Source: Aradus depressus (lineage: Eukaryota > Arthropoda > Insecta > Hemiptera > Aradidae). Taken from it: a stretch of 64,000 nt of DNA. The stretch lies in assembly GCA_963662175.1 (NCBI GenBank), contig OY759217.1, positions 45,112,108 through 45,176,107 on the forward strand. Reading direction: 5' to 3'. Under the pieces are notes generated by a model. It saw nothing but the letters and a program-made list of their open reading frames with translations, did not search any database and was not told where the DNA came from. Position numbers and translations under genes: made by a program. Shown here one piece after another: positions 32,497 through 42,668 of this stretch; positions within the stretch are counted from its first letter, which is position 1, and every line of letters begins with the position of its first letter.

Positions 32497-33510
32497 GATG
32501 TCGGTGAATCACCGGTAATATTCAGATCGAATTACAGTAAACTTTCCCTTAAAGGACAACCCTCTTTTTTTTTATATTTTGGTCTTATGTTCGATGCATA
32601 TTAACCATGTCTCTCTCACTCCCGGGCGGGATTCGAACCCGTAATCCAAGATGACACCATGCGACCAAAGCCCGCACTGCCACCATGATCCTCTTTACAG
32701 ATGATTTTGTCTTCGTCCCAGCCACAAACAGTAATAGAAGTAAGTTCATGCATTTCAACTCATCTATTGAGGACCCCCTTCTAAACGGATTCGAACACAG
32801 AACTTGGTTCACGCGAAAAAAGTGAAAAATGTAAATAAAAAAAAAAAAGTTACTCTTAAGTTCACTATTCTTTAAACTAGTTCCGAGAAAAATAGTTGAA
32901 GCCAACCCTCTCAATTAGGAGAAAATGAGGGTTTAGTTTACAAATACAATTTCTTATTCCTGGAAACAGTTTTCGCTCTCCCTTCAAAGTCAATGTTGGC
33001 TAAAACTCAATTTTTGACTTATATAGTTGTATCAGAATCCTCATACTTACTTTTGTTTCGATACATTCATTACATGGGCAATTATTACGGTAGGTCATTG
33101 AAATGAGCCAACTTTTTTTGGCCCCTCCTTCTCTTCGATCGACTGAGCGGAAAATTGATAGGAGCCGTCCTTATGGAAGTTTAAATTTAAATATAAAATT
33201 TCATGTCGATACATTCATTATATCGACAGTTATCGGGATTTTTGAATTGAGCCCCGCTCTGATCGCGCTTTCCCCTCCGACTGATTCCTTTGAAAATTAA
33301 TAAGTGTCGTTCTTATAGCGCTTTAAAATTACAAATGAAATTATGTCAATACATTCATTAGAACGGCAGTCATTAGGGAACATGTGTTGAGCCTCCCCCC
33401 TAATCCTCTTCCCTTTGGTCGATTTGATTGAAATTCCGTTGAATACTCGACATCGAATTTTTGATCGATTACATAACTTCCACTATACTTCGTACAGCTG
33501 GGGAAATAAA
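32497..33510 (-). repeat. REP-P, long copy with three sub-repeats, interrupted
   Basis: CTGTCGGTGAATCACCGG-type start at 32500, then an interruption that includes SINE-2, then sub-repeat markers at about 33060, 33205 and 33345 (TCATTA..TCG.CAGTTAT), ending at the hairpin CTTCGTACAGCTGGGG near 33490. Confidence 0.75.
32575..32700 (-). mobile_element. SINE-2 copy, diverged
   Basis: B box seen as CGGGATTCGAACCCGTAAT on plus, acceptor-like CACTCCCGGGCG, and the distal TTCGATGCATATTAACCATG block shared with 27540-27555. The A-box side is degraded. Confidence 0.55.
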
Positions 33511-33669
33511 AAGTACTAGCATATAGGGTTATTAGAATAATCTTAGATGTTATGCGTCTATAAACATCAGTGTCTTTCTCTACAATAATTACGGCAATAA
33601 CTCTAAGTCTTTTTGTAATTATTATTTTTTTTAAATTATTATATTACCTACTTAATTAATTTTACCTTA
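33511..33669. other. Unassigned
   Basis: AT-rich. No supported feature. Confidence 0.3.
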
Positions 33670-34130
33670 TTATTATGTAATTAGTCAGAAATTCGATGTT
33701 GAGTTTTCACCGGAATTTCATGTTTAGCCGAAACCCCCATTTCAAAAATGGAAAAAAATAATTGTTTTGTGTGTGTGAACATTATAACTCCAAATAGAAT
33801 GAATATTTCGACACGAAATTTTATAAGTGTATCCAGAATCGCGTTAGAACGACACCTATTGATTTTCAGCCCAATCGCCCACAGGGAAGAGTGGATTAGG
33901 GCAGGCTTAACACAAAAACTGCCGTTGTAATGAATGTATCGACATATAATTTTTATATTTAAATTCAGAACACCATAAAGATGTCACCTGCAAAATCGCA
34001 CAGTTTCACAATAACTCTGTATAAGATGTTAAGTATTATATTAATTTTTAGCTCAAGAGGTATTTTGGATTTGGAGGGAGAGCAATAACGTAATTGATTA
34101 ATTCGTGCTGGTGATTTTTAACTATGTTGT
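33670..34130 (+). repeat. REP-P copy
   Basis: TTATGTAATTAGTCAGAAAT through two sub-repeats to GTAATTGATTAATTCGTGCT. The first hairpin arm and the last palindrome are lost. Confidence 0.75.
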
Positions 34131-34426
34131 ACGCAAGTACGCTAGCAAGTATGCTGTACCGATTTCTTCCAGATTGATGAATAATAACGAATGGTTGGAG
34201 TGTTGTAGTCATGAAAAGACATAGGACTCATCATTAGAGAACATTTGTGTTCATGAATTATCCTAAACACTATCAATCTGTGTTGTTTGTGTATGGGACA
34301 GCACTGTCACTGCCGAGTAATCACCGAGAACATTTAGTGTGAGTAATTACACAAAGATAGTAAGATAGTCATGACCATTCTCTCATGTGTGAGATTGTAC
34401 CATTTGACAGATTATAATCATGCGAT
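34131..34426. other. Unassigned
   Basis: No supported feature. Confidence 0.3.
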
Positions 34427-34597
34427 AAACACTGTCCTTTTGGATGGGACGTTAAACCATGGTCCCGAGCCTGTGCCATGTCAGCTACTCGTTAAACACC
34501 CCCTTACCTGAGTAGGCAAAATTTAGGATTCCACTGTAGAGTCATGTCAACTAGAGCGACGAAAGAGCGCACTGGTAGTAGGTGATATGACTGATAT
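34427..34597 (+). repeat. SINE-1, central and 3' part
   Basis: CTGTCCTTTTGGATGGGACG through AAGAGCGCACTGGTAGTAGG. Head absent, tail diverged. Confidence 0.75.
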
Positions 34598-34629
34598 CAA
34601 TGAAAATTACATTATATAAAAGAAATGTC

Positions 34630-34832
34630 TCAATTCTCATAATAAATTTTATATTATATTATAGTTTTTGTGTTAAGCCCCCCTCTAAACCCACACTTCC
34701 CTTTGACAGATTTGGCTGAAAATCAAAAGCTGATGTCGTTATGGGGTTGTCAATGCACATATAAAATTGCATATTGATACATGCATTTTATCGGCCGTTA
34801 TCATGTTCACAGCCACATACATATTTTTAGTT
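34630..34832 (-). repeat. REP-P copy, partial, head-to-head with the next
   Basis: GTTTTTGTGTTAAGCCCCCC, then CATTTTATCGGCCGTTATCA, then joins the hairpin end of the copy that follows. Confidence 0.75.
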
Positions 34833-35434
34833 CCCCAGCTATATGAAGTATAGAGGAAGTTATGTAATCGCTGACAAATTCGATGCTGAGTTTTCAACGG
34901 AATTTTATGTTTTGAGACCTCTAGATTTCAAATATGAAAGTGTGTGTGCCTGTGAACACGATATTTCCCGATAAGTCTGTCTATTTGAGTGTCTGTGTGT
35001 GTGCCTGTGCACACGATACTTCCCGATAAAATGAATGTATCATCAAAAAATTTTATGGTGAATCCAGAACCCTCTAACAACGACACCTATTGATTTTCAG
35101 CCAAATCGGCCAAAAGGGAGGGGGGGGGATTAGGGGGGAGGCTTAACACAAAAACTCTAATAACTGCGGATGGAATGAATGTATCGACATGAAATTTAGT
35201 CAAACCCAATAACGACATTAACATGTCAAATTTCAGCGATATCGGTCCAAGGGAAGGGTGGTTAAGGGGAAGAGGCTCAATTTAAAAACCCCAATAACTG
35301 CCAATGTAAAGAATGTTTCGGCACAAAATTTAGTATGAGGATTTAGGAGACCCCATTGTCAACTATTGAATATTAGCGCAAACAGACGATTGGTTTTTGA
35401 GGGGGAGCGAAAAGTTAATTGATTAATTCGTTCT
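34833..35434 (+). repeat. REP-P copy split by the Jockey insertion
   Basis: Hairpin TTCCCCAGCTATATGAAGTA, two sub-repeats and the TTAATTGATTAATTCGTTCT end, which is broken at 35434. The missing piece (GGAATGTGATTCACCAACGG) lies at 40031-40050 beyond the retrotransposon. Confidence 0.9.
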
Positions 35435-35438
35435 TGGA

Positions 35439-36668
35439 GTGCAGAAGAAGAGACCGAGACGTTGTGCACCTTCCCCGTCTTCCCCAACGACCAACAGGAC
35501 CAGAAAAAAATCTACCGGTTCTCTACATAGTGAACCAACCGCGACAACAACCACCCACAACCCATTCTCACCACTGTCAGTGGATGATGAAGACAGACAG
35601 CCAAGTCAACAGCAACCACAGGAAAAACCGAAGCCCCCACCGATCTTCATCCGCGGTATTAGAGAGTTCACCGAAACTTGCAAACTAATCAAATCAGTCA
35701 TAAAACCAGGACAATTTATATGTCAAACAAACACAAAAGAGACTAAAATACTGGTTTCAACTCCCGAGGACTATAGAGTTCTAATACAAGAATTGCGGAA
35801 GTCCAAGATGGACTTTCATACCTACCAACTGAAGGAAGACCGAGCATATAGGGTCGTGCTGAGGCATCTGCACCCGACGACGCCCATTGATCTCATTAAA
35901 AGAGAACTAGAAGAGATCGGGTTCACAGTTCGGAACGTGGCGGGAGTGAGACACCCAGTCAATAAGGTGGCACTGCCATTGTTCTTTGTGGATTTAGAAC
36001 CTAAGGACAACTACAAAGAAATCTTCAATGTAACTACCCTGGTCTACACAAAGATCAAGGTGGAGGAGCCCCACAAGAGGCAGGACATCCCACAGTGCCA
36101 CCGATGTCAGGAATACGGACATACCAAAGGCTACTGCAGCCATCCCGTCCGTTGCGTAAAGTGCGCCGGTAACCACCCAACAGAGACGTGTAGGAAGCCA
36201 GCAGATATCCCCGCCAAATGCGTGCTCTGCAACGGAGAACACCCAGCTTGCTACAGGGGCTGCACAGTTTACAGAGACCTGCAGCGCCTCAAAAGAACCA
36301 GTCCTAAGGCTGCCAAGCCGGCCCCCCTATACCCACACTCCAGCGACATCACCCGACAGGGACCAGCCACGATCCTTCCAACTCCACCAGCTCGCCTCTC
36401 TCAGGCGTTGCCAGGACCAACTCGACCCACACCCTCAGCTCCTCAAGCCTCACCAGGATCTCACCAACAACCATCTTCAGCGTCCTACTCCCAGATGATG
36501 CGTGGTAGGGCCGCGCCACCTCAGTTTTCATTCATCCCAGCACCTCCCTCCGCTTCAGACCTGACTTCCATCCTTACTTCCTTTATGGCCAAAATTCAGG
36601 AGATGTTCACGCAAATGTTCACTCTCCTGACAGCATCCATGACCTCACTTCCCAATAGACCCCAATGA
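35439..36668 (+). CDS. Jockey ORF1, gag-like zinc-knuckle protein, N-terminus missing
   Basis: ORF1 proteins bind the element's RNA and form the retrotransposition particle. The frame is open from the insertion point, with no ATG until about codon 124, so the true start was lost by 5' truncation. In order I see a Ser/Thr/Pro/Gln-rich stretch (residues 10-68), then the region from PPIFIRGIREFTETC that precedes the knuckles in Jockey gag proteins, with RVVLRHLHPTTPIDLIKREL. Three Cys/His motifs follow: C220-x2-C-x4-H-x4-C233, C239-x2-C-x3-H-x4-C251 and C261-x2-C-x3-H-x6-C275. A Pro/Ser-rich tail to residue 409 completes it. The stop TGA at 36666-36668 overlaps the ATG of ORF2. Confidence 0.93.
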   Translation: MQKKRPRRCAPSPSSPTTNRTRKKSTGSLHSEPTATTTTHNPFSPLSVDDEDRQPSQQQPQEKPKPPPIFIRGIREFTETCKLIKSVIKPGQFICQTNTKETKILVSTPEDYRVLIQELRKSKMDFHTYQLKEDRAYRVVLRHLHPTTPIDLIKRELEEIGFTVRNVAGVRHPVNKVALPLFFVDLEPKDNYKEIFNVTTLVYTKIKVEEPHKRQDIPQCHRCQEYGHTKGYCSHPVRCVKCAGNHPTETCRKPADIPAKCVLCNGEHPACYRGCTVYRDLQRLKRTSPKAAKPAPLYPHSSDITRQGPATILPTPPARLSQALPGPTRPTPSAPQASPGSHQQPSSASYSQMMRGRAAPPQFSFIPAPPSASDLTSILTSFMAKIQEMFTQMFTLLTASMTSLPNRPQ

Positions 36669-39349
36669 CGTCTCCTTCTCACCGCTCTTTAACCATCCTT
36701 CTCTGGAACGCTAATGGCCTCCATAACCATAGAAATGAACTTGACATACTATTACACGACAGACAAGTAGACATTGCACTTATAACAGAGACAAGACTAA
36801 CCTCCAGGAAGCAGTTTGCTGTTCCTGACTATGCCACATACAGGACGGACCACCCCGACGGTAGAGCCCATGATGGCACTGCAGTCCTTGTCCGTCACTC
36901 CCTCTCCTACAATAGCCTCCCACCTTACTCTGAAGATCACATCCAGGCTACGTCCATTTCCATTGCCCTCTTTCCTTTTCCTCTAACAGTGTCAGCAGTG
37001 TATTGTCCACCAAACCAACCTACCTCCACCCAACAGTTCTCATCCTTTTTCCACACCCTTGGTCCCAGATTCCTTTCCGGTGGTGACTACAACGCGAAGC
37101 ACCCTCAGTGGGGCAGTAGAGTTGCTAATCAGAGAGGCCGAGTCCTTAACCGCTTCCTTTCCACAAACAACTATGGCTTCCTATCCCCAGATTCCCCCAC
37201 CTACTGGCCGACCGATCCCAATAGACTCCCAGATCTGCTGGACTTTTTCGTTTCTCAGAATCTGGGAGCCCTATACTCTTCCATCTCCCGTCTCGACGAC
37301 CTTTCATCCGACCACAGTCCTGTTCTTCTTACTCTCAGTCTGCAACCCATCCCAAAACCTCTTTACCCCTCCCTAATCCAAGGCCCAATTGACTGGCACC
37401 TTTTTCGAACAACCTTAGAAAATTCCATAGACCTAAAAATCTCTCTAAAAATCCCGGAAGACCTAGATGATGCAGTCCAACACCTCATCACTTCTATCCA
37501 GGAAAGCGTATGGAAAGCTTCCATTCAGTTACCTCGCAGAGCTCCTCCCAGAAATCACCCCCTCCCCACCGACATCCTCGACCTTATCTCCTCCAAACGC
37601 CGTGCCCGAGCCACCTGGCAAAGGACGCGTTATCCTTCTGACCGCTCAAACTATACCCGCCTCACTCGACTCCTCAAAGAAAAGTTGTCATCCTACCGTT
37701 CCGAAAATTACAACTCCTACCTAGCTTCCTTGTCAACTCATGATAAATCTCTCTGGTCCACTACAAAGAAAATCCTGAAGTATCACACCCCTTCCCCTCC
37801 AATACGCCGAGATGATGGCTCTTGGGCTGCATCGGATAGGGACAAATCCGATATTTTTGCATCCCATCTCCAAAAAACATTCACCCCACATCCTGATCCT
37901 CTGTCCCTTTCTTCAGAAGTTCAAGAGTTCCTAGACTCTCCCCTACAACTTTCGCTACCTCCGAAACCAGTCCATCCTTCAGAAGTCATCCATTTCATAA
38001 AGTCACTTTCCTCCAAAAAGTCCCCCGGTTATGACCTCATTACAGGAAACATCCTCAACCACCTTCCTAAAAATGCCATCCTTTTCCTAACATATATTTA
38101 CAATAGCGTCTTTAGAATCACCTATTTCCCTACTGTCTGGAAGTTCTCTGACATTATCCTAATCCTGAAACCCGGCAAACCACCCAATTCCCCAGCATCC
38201 TATCGACCAATCAGCCTCCTTCCCATCCTGTCCAAAATCCTGGAGAGAATAATCCTCAAAAGGATATACCCCATCCTAGAATCGCAAAACATAATCCACC
38301 AGTTCGGCTTCAGATCTGGTCACTCTACTGTCCAGCAGGGTCTTCGCCTTGTGGATCGCATTTCTTCAGCTTTGGAAAACAAAAGTTATTGTACAGGTGC
38401 TTTTCTGGACGTGGCGCAAGCCTTCGACCGGGTTTGGCACCCTGGCCTACTCTTCAAGCTGAAGCACCTGCTTCCCCACACATATTACCTTGTCCTCAGA
38501 TCCTACCTCTCTGACCGCTTCTTCAGGGTGCGTCAGGGTTGCGAACATTCTGCCTATAAACCTGTAGAGGCTGGTGTTCCTCAAGGAAGTGTCCTGGGAC
38601 CAGTCCTTTACACTGTGTACACTGCTGATATTCCCACCAACCCTAATACTCTTCTAGCTATCTTCGCGGATGATACCGCTATCCTCTCCACCAATCCTGA
38701 TCCTATCATTGCCTCCCAAAATCTGCAAAAGCATCTCCACGATATGGAAAGCTGGTGTAGGTTGTGGAGAATAAAAGTCAATGAGGAGAAATGTGTCCAC
38801 ATCACCTTCACCCTCAGACGGCAATTATGTCCTCCAGTCCTGTTCAACAATGTACCAATTCCCATTTCGAACCAAGTACGCTATCTTGGGTTCTACCTGG
38901 ACAGCCGACTAACTTGGAACCCCCATACTCGACTGAAACGCCAAGAACTGAACAGACGATTTGGACAACTATACAGACTTCTTAACAGAAAATCCAAACT
39001 GTCTACAGAGAACAAACTTACTATATACAAGACAATTATACGACCGATATGGACGTATGGACTTGAGCTATGGGGCTCAGCCAAGTCATCAAACATCAAG
39101 CGGATCCAATCCTTTCAATCCAAAGTCCTTAGAATCATTGTAGATGCTCCCTTTTTTGTTTCCAACCTTACACTCCATAACGACCTCAAAGTTCCTTTTG
39201 TCCAAGACCTCATCAAATCCCGTTTTTCCAAGTTCCACACCAACCTCTCCTTCCACCATAATCCTCTTGCCAAATCCTTATCATCACAATCTCATCCGCA
39301 TAATCCTCCAAGAAGGCTGAGGCGGCGTTGGCCTCGCGATCTTCTTTAA
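36665..39349 (+). CDS. Jockey ORF2, endonuclease/reverse transcriptase
   Basis: This 894-residue protein nicks target DNA and copies the element RNA onto the nick. The N-terminal AP-like endonuclease has WNANG (N15), E42 in ITETRL, YCPPNQP (113-119), D141/N143 in GDYNAKHPQW, and D216/H217 in SSDHSP. The reverse transcriptase has SSKKSPGYD, RPISLLPILSKILERI, FGFRSGHSTVQQ, AFLDVAQAFD with D582, GVPQGSVLGP, and FADD at 667-670, so all three catalytic Asp are present. A C-terminal thumb-like region holds KTIIRPIWTYG. There is no RNase H and no C-terminal CCHC finger. Length matches Jockey ORF2. It starts at ATG 36665, which overlaps the ORF1 stop as ATGA and suggests termination-reinitiation. It has no stops or frameshifts, so it could be active. 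Confidence 0.97.
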   Translation: MTSPSHRSLTILLWNANGLHNHRNELDILLHDRQVDIALITETRLTSRKQFAVPDYATYRTDHPDGRAHDGTAVLVRHSLSYNSLPPYSEDHIQATSISIALFPFPLTVSAVYCPPNQPTSTQQFSSFFHTLGPRFLSGGDYNAKHPQWGSRVANQRGRVLNRFLSTNNYGFLSPDSPTYWPTDPNRLPDLLDFFVSQNLGALYSSISRLDDLSSDHSPVLLTLSLQPIPKPLYPSLIQGPIDWHLFRTTLENSIDLKISLKIPEDLDDAVQHLITSIQESVWKASIQLPRRAPPRNHPLPTDILDLISSKRRARATWQRTRYPSDRSNYTRLTRLLKEKLSSYRSENYNSYLASLSTHDKSLWSTTKKILKYHTPSPPIRRDDGSWAASDRDKSDIFASHLQKTFTPHPDPLSLSSEVQEFLDSPLQLSLPPKPVHPSEVIHFIKSLSSKKSPGYDLITGNILNHLPKNAILFLTYIYNSVFRITYFPTVWKFSDIILILKPGKPPNSPASYRPISLLPILSKILERIILKRIYPILESQNIIHQFGFRSGHSTVQQGLRLVDRISSALENKSYCTGAFLDVAQAFDRVWHPGLLFKLKHLLPHTYYLVLRSYLSDRFFRVRQGCEHSAYKPVEAGVPQGSVLGPVLYTVYTADIPTNPNTLLAIFADDTAILSTNPDPIIASQNLQKHLHDMESWCRLWRIKVNEEKCVHITFTLRRQLCPPVLFNNVPIPISNQVRYLGFYLDSRLTWNPHTRLKRQELNRRFGQLYRLLNRKSKLSTENKLTIYKTIIRPIWTYGLELWGSAKSSNIKRIQSFQSKVLRIIVDAPFFVSNLTLHNDLKVPFVQDLIKSRFSKFHTNLSFHHNPLAKSLSSQSHPHNPPRRLRRRWPRDLL

Positions 39350-39939
39350 TTTGTATTATATATATATATTTTTTTTATTTTAATATTTTTTTTATCTATT
39401 TTTTATTTATTATTATTATGATTATTATTTTTTTTTTTTTGTGTTTATTAATTTATTCTTTTAATTTTTGATATTTATTATTATTATTATTTTTTATTTT
39501 TTCTTCTTCACACGCCATTTTTAAGGGAGTGCTGGTGATGACCGGATTCTCCCCTCACGCCTCTCTGTCCTTTCGACGCCCCACCTCCTGGTCTTCCTCC
39601 ACTGCTGGACAGTGGATGGTTGGCCAGTGTGGTGGGAGGGTCAGCGCTGGTCTCCCGCCGCCTCCTCCCCTCTCCACTAGTTGCAGAGTGGTATATGGCA
39701 GTGTGCGGGAGTCCTACTGGTGCTGTCCTCGTCGATTTTCTTATATTTTTAGTTATTTTATTTAGTTATTTTTACTTTATTTTATTTTTATTTTCTTTAT
39801 TTTATCTTTCATTTTATTATGTATTCTGTTTATTATTTTTGTATATGTTTGCTTATTGTATTATTTATTATTTTATCATGTCATCTTAGTCATCACTTCT
39901 GCTTATTGTTATTGTTTGTACAGATTGTAGAATAAATAA

Positions 39940-39941
<2 letters not shown>
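39350..39941 (+). other. Jockey 3' UTR
   Basis: AT-rich segment, then a GC-rich block at 39528-39740, then AT-rich sequence ending AATAAATAAATAA before the poly(A). A diverged copy of the GC-rich block, in the other orientation, is at 46157-46640. Confidence 0.85.
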
Positions 39942-40023
<82 letters not shown>

Positions 40024-40025
<2 letters not shown>

Positions 40026-40055
40026 GTTCTGGAATGTGATTCACCAACGGTTTTT
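40024..40055 (+). repeat. REP-P terminal piece after the Jockey insertion
   Basis: TCGTTCTGGAATGTGATTCA and CCAACGG followed by T runs. It completes the copy that ends at 35434. Confidence 0.9.
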
Positions 40056-41150
40056 TTATTTTTATTTCTAATAACTTTACCTTACAAAGACATTTTCCAA
40101 ATCGACACATTAAACTTAGAGTTATAGAACCCTGTAATTTATGAGGACTCACAAATATTTTTTTAAAGGATTGTTCCTTTCTTTCTTTAATATATAATAA
40201 AGAGAATTTTATATGTACAAACCAATAATTCAGTTTTCTCTGACAAAAATCATAAAATTGCCTTGAAATTGTTGCCTGTTTCGGGCAAACCTTATTACTG
40301 TCACATTCTAGTCCATGTATAATACGTGTGTGTGTGTATCTGTGTGTGTGCTCATGTGTGTTATGATAATATTATAATGTTCTCAAGTTTTAATAGAATT
40401 AGAAAGTCAGTTGTGATGAAACTAAGTTTAGAGAGTCGAAATTGTATATGTAATTTGTAAAGTTAGAATGGGAACTTGATAAAGATGTCGTCACCAGATG
40501 ATTTAAGTGAACACACTTTGAAATACTGTTGAAAACAATTTATATCTGTCTTCACTGTTCTAACCTCCAAATAATGATCTCATGCACCTGGAAAATTGTG
40601 TCTAAATCGTAAGCAAATAGTTATTATTATTATTTTTCGAGTTTTAAAGCAATTTGCCTGACTGTTCATTGAGCAAATAGTAATTAAAATTATTTCCTGG
40701 TTGACGCATTCGCTCTTGACTCCACCTGTTGACTTTCGGCGAGGTTTCGCAGTTTGTATATACATATACTCGTATATATATTGTGACGTTTCTATTTTTC
40801 GCGCTTTTATTAAAACTATTTTCCTTACTTTACTTCAAAAAAGCGGGAATTTTCTCAAGCTGTGTAACTGATTGTTTCTAGAATATAATAATAAAGGTAT
40901 GCTAGATCGCCTATCTAATAGAACGATACTTAAATTACTGATTTTAATATATATATTGGATTTCAGCGAAAGTCCGATCAGACAAGAAAGTTTTGAAAAA
41001 CTAAACTGTTAAATCTCCATTGACTAGGGTTGAGCATGGGAAAATGCAGCCTGACGCAACACGTGTTATGACGCGTGGGAAGAATATCAAAAGTTCTAGA
41101 TTTTTTGTCAGTAGTGGGAAGGCATCAGAAGAGAAACATACCATTTCCAG
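40056..41150. other. Unassigned, with a (GT)n-like run near 40328-40362
   Basis: No supported gene. AT-rich. Ends next to the MADF exon. Confidence 0.35.
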
Positions 41151-41152
41151 TG

Positions 41153-41282
41153 ATGGAAGACATGTTAGTTGAGTTGGTTAGGTCAAATCCGGTGCTGTAC
41201 GACCCAACAAACCGGGAATATCGAAACCAGCATACAAGGAAAGAGGCTTGGGACAAAATAGGAGAAAAACTCGGCATTCCAG
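41153..41282 (+). pseudogene. MADF domain, first-exon fragment
   Basis: From ATG 41153 the frame reads MEDMLVELVRSNPVLYD, then REYRNQHTRKEAWDKIGEKL, and meets a splice donor CCAG|GTTAGT at 41282. MADF domains (Myb/SANT-like DNA-binding, as in Adf-1) have this pattern: hydrophobic L-ELV, P-LYD, Y-N, then R--AW--I---L. The second half of the domain would be on the next exon, which I cannot find within 1 kb. The piece lies about 240 bp from a Harbinger-transposase-like fragment in the opposite direction, so it may be an accessory DNA-binding gene of a PIF/Harbinger element rather than a host gene. Confidence 0.75.
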
Positions 41283-41402
41283 GTTAGTGAAAACAGTTAT
41301 TTTTTTCATATATTTTATTAGTTTGTACTAGTGTATAGAAATTTTACATGGAAATGTAGAAATTTAAAAAATTTACTATAAAAAGCATGGGTCACTTGAT
41401 GA

Positions 41403-41422
41403 CCCCCCCCCCCCCCCCCCCA
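41403..41422. repeat. Poly(C) run
   Basis: About 20 consecutive C with one A near the end. One of three such runs in the window. Confidence 0.9.
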
Positions 41423-41519
41423 CCCGACATTTTTTTTCTGTCTACGCCCCAGATAGGCGCATTTTAGAGCACGAATGCGCCTATTAAATAAATATTACTG
41501 GACGTGTCACGGAGCAACT

Positions 41520-41690
41520 CTACCCTTTCGAATGGAGTGCCATTGCCCATTGCCAAGGACAACTTGCTGAACCATGTTCAGAAACGAAGTACTTTTTGAA
41601 CTTATCTCGGGTGGAGGCCGCTTGTCTCACGAAATTTCTACGAATGGGTTGGAGGTTGGCTACACCAATAAATAGATGCAATACACAGGG
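41520..41690 (-). pseudogene. Harbinger/ALP1-like nuclease C-terminal fragment
   Basis: On the minus strand, ANLQPIRRNFVRQAASTRDK is followed by FKKYFVSEHGSASCPWQWA. The pattern A--RD-FK-YF-SE-G---WQ is typical of the C-terminus of HARBI1/ALP1-like transposases. A low-complexity lysine run upstream (GAA repeats at 41698-41720) is probably not part of the protein. No catalytic residues are in this piece. It faces the MADF fragment, and convergent transposase plus DNA-binding-protein genes are the known layout of PIF/Harbinger elements. Confidence 0.5.
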
Positions 41691-41854
41691 CAGCCATTTC
41701 TTCTTCTTCTTCTTCTTCCAACATGTCAAAAACACGGAGTACACTCATGGTTGGAGGTTCAAAACAAACTGTCGGGAAATGCAATGCACACCAACTTGTT
41801 GTTTTATGTGCTATAGTCAGGCCAATGTGGACACCGCTTCATGTCTGACGTGGT

Positions 41855-41900
41855 CCCACAGTGCCTGACGTGACGTATTCCCACGTCACGTCAGAGTAGT
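41855..41900. repeat. CACGTCA-type palindrome
   Basis: CTGACGTGACGTATTCCCAC followed by GTCACGTCAG forms a near-perfect hairpin, with CTGACGTGG just outside. Confidence 0.8.
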
Positions 41901-42104
41901 CTGTATTCACCTTAAACGATGGATGGACGTTCCACTGACTCTTTCTAGTTTTTTTTTCTGCTGATTCCTCTCTGGTCCTTCTTAGATTTGATTTAATAGT
42001 TTGTAGGAAGTAAATTGGGAAAAACAGTCCAATAAGAGGACAAACATCAACACTTTCACAACTTCCACTTGACTTGGACAAACAGGGATCGCTGGGAGGA
42101 GGGC

Positions 42105-42222
42105 AAGCCAAACGGCATATTCTGCATCATCAGGTTGGAGAATAATAAAGGGAAATAGAGGGTGAGTGCCCCCAATTCCCACCTTATTTTTCTTCAACCT
42201 GATGATGCGAAACTGTTGTGAA
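42105..42222. repeat. Inverted repeat around CCTGATGATG
   Basis: GCATCATCAGGTTGGAGAAT with TAATAAAGG on the left is mirrored by CCTTATTTTTCTTCAACCTG and ATGATGCG on the right. Confidence 0.75.
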
Positions 42223-42429
42223 ATAAAACAATTTCGAACAGAAGACAATCACTTTATTCCCCTTGGATATGTTTTGTTATATTATTATTTAACATTAATT
42301 ACTTATATCCTAACTGCAATAGGACCAGGCCGAGGTGGAGTAGAATCGTGGGATCGGATTATACCTGGGACTGGACCTGCGGCAGGCTGATGACGGTGCT
42401 ACTCAGTGTTCAGCCGGTTTGTTGTCGGC

Positions 42430-42560
42430 TTCAGCCTTCATGAAAGTCACCTATTGATTTTTAGCACTGACAGAGGATTAGTGTGAGAAGTAGAGCAAAA
42501 ACTTACTCTTGATTAATTCGTGCTGTGGAAGTACATTGTCAGTGATCCCTCGACGACTGT
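42430..42560 (+). repeat. REP-P right-end fragment
   Basis: CACCTATTGATTTTTAGCAC, then CTTGATTAATTCGTGCTGTG, then GTACATTGTCAGTGATCC. Confidence 0.7.
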
Positions 42561-42668
42561 GCAAATCACTGTAAAAATGACTGTGCTGCACCGGAGCGAT
42601 GGGACGAGGAGTCATTTATATAATTTTTAGGCAGAATCAACATTTTTACAGTATATGTTAAAAAAAAT

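Larger units (their letters stand above)
35435..40023 (+). mobile_element. Jockey-type non-LTR retrotransposon, 5'-truncated
   Basis: The element carries a gag-like ORF1, an endonuclease/reverse transcriptase ORF2 and a 3' UTR, and ends in 82 uninterrupted A (39942-40023). A 7-bp duplication TCGTTCT lies at 35428-35434 and 40024-40030, and the flanks join to a normal REP-P end. No RNase H domain or LTRs are present, as in Jockey. The body is GC-richer than the host DNA and both frames are undamaged. The 5' end is cut inside ORF1, so promoter and 5' UTR are missing. It is probably young. Confidence 0.95.

Noticed and set aside
39886..40152. Minus-strand open frame of poly-Phe
   Set aside because: It is the Jockey poly(A) tail read backward.
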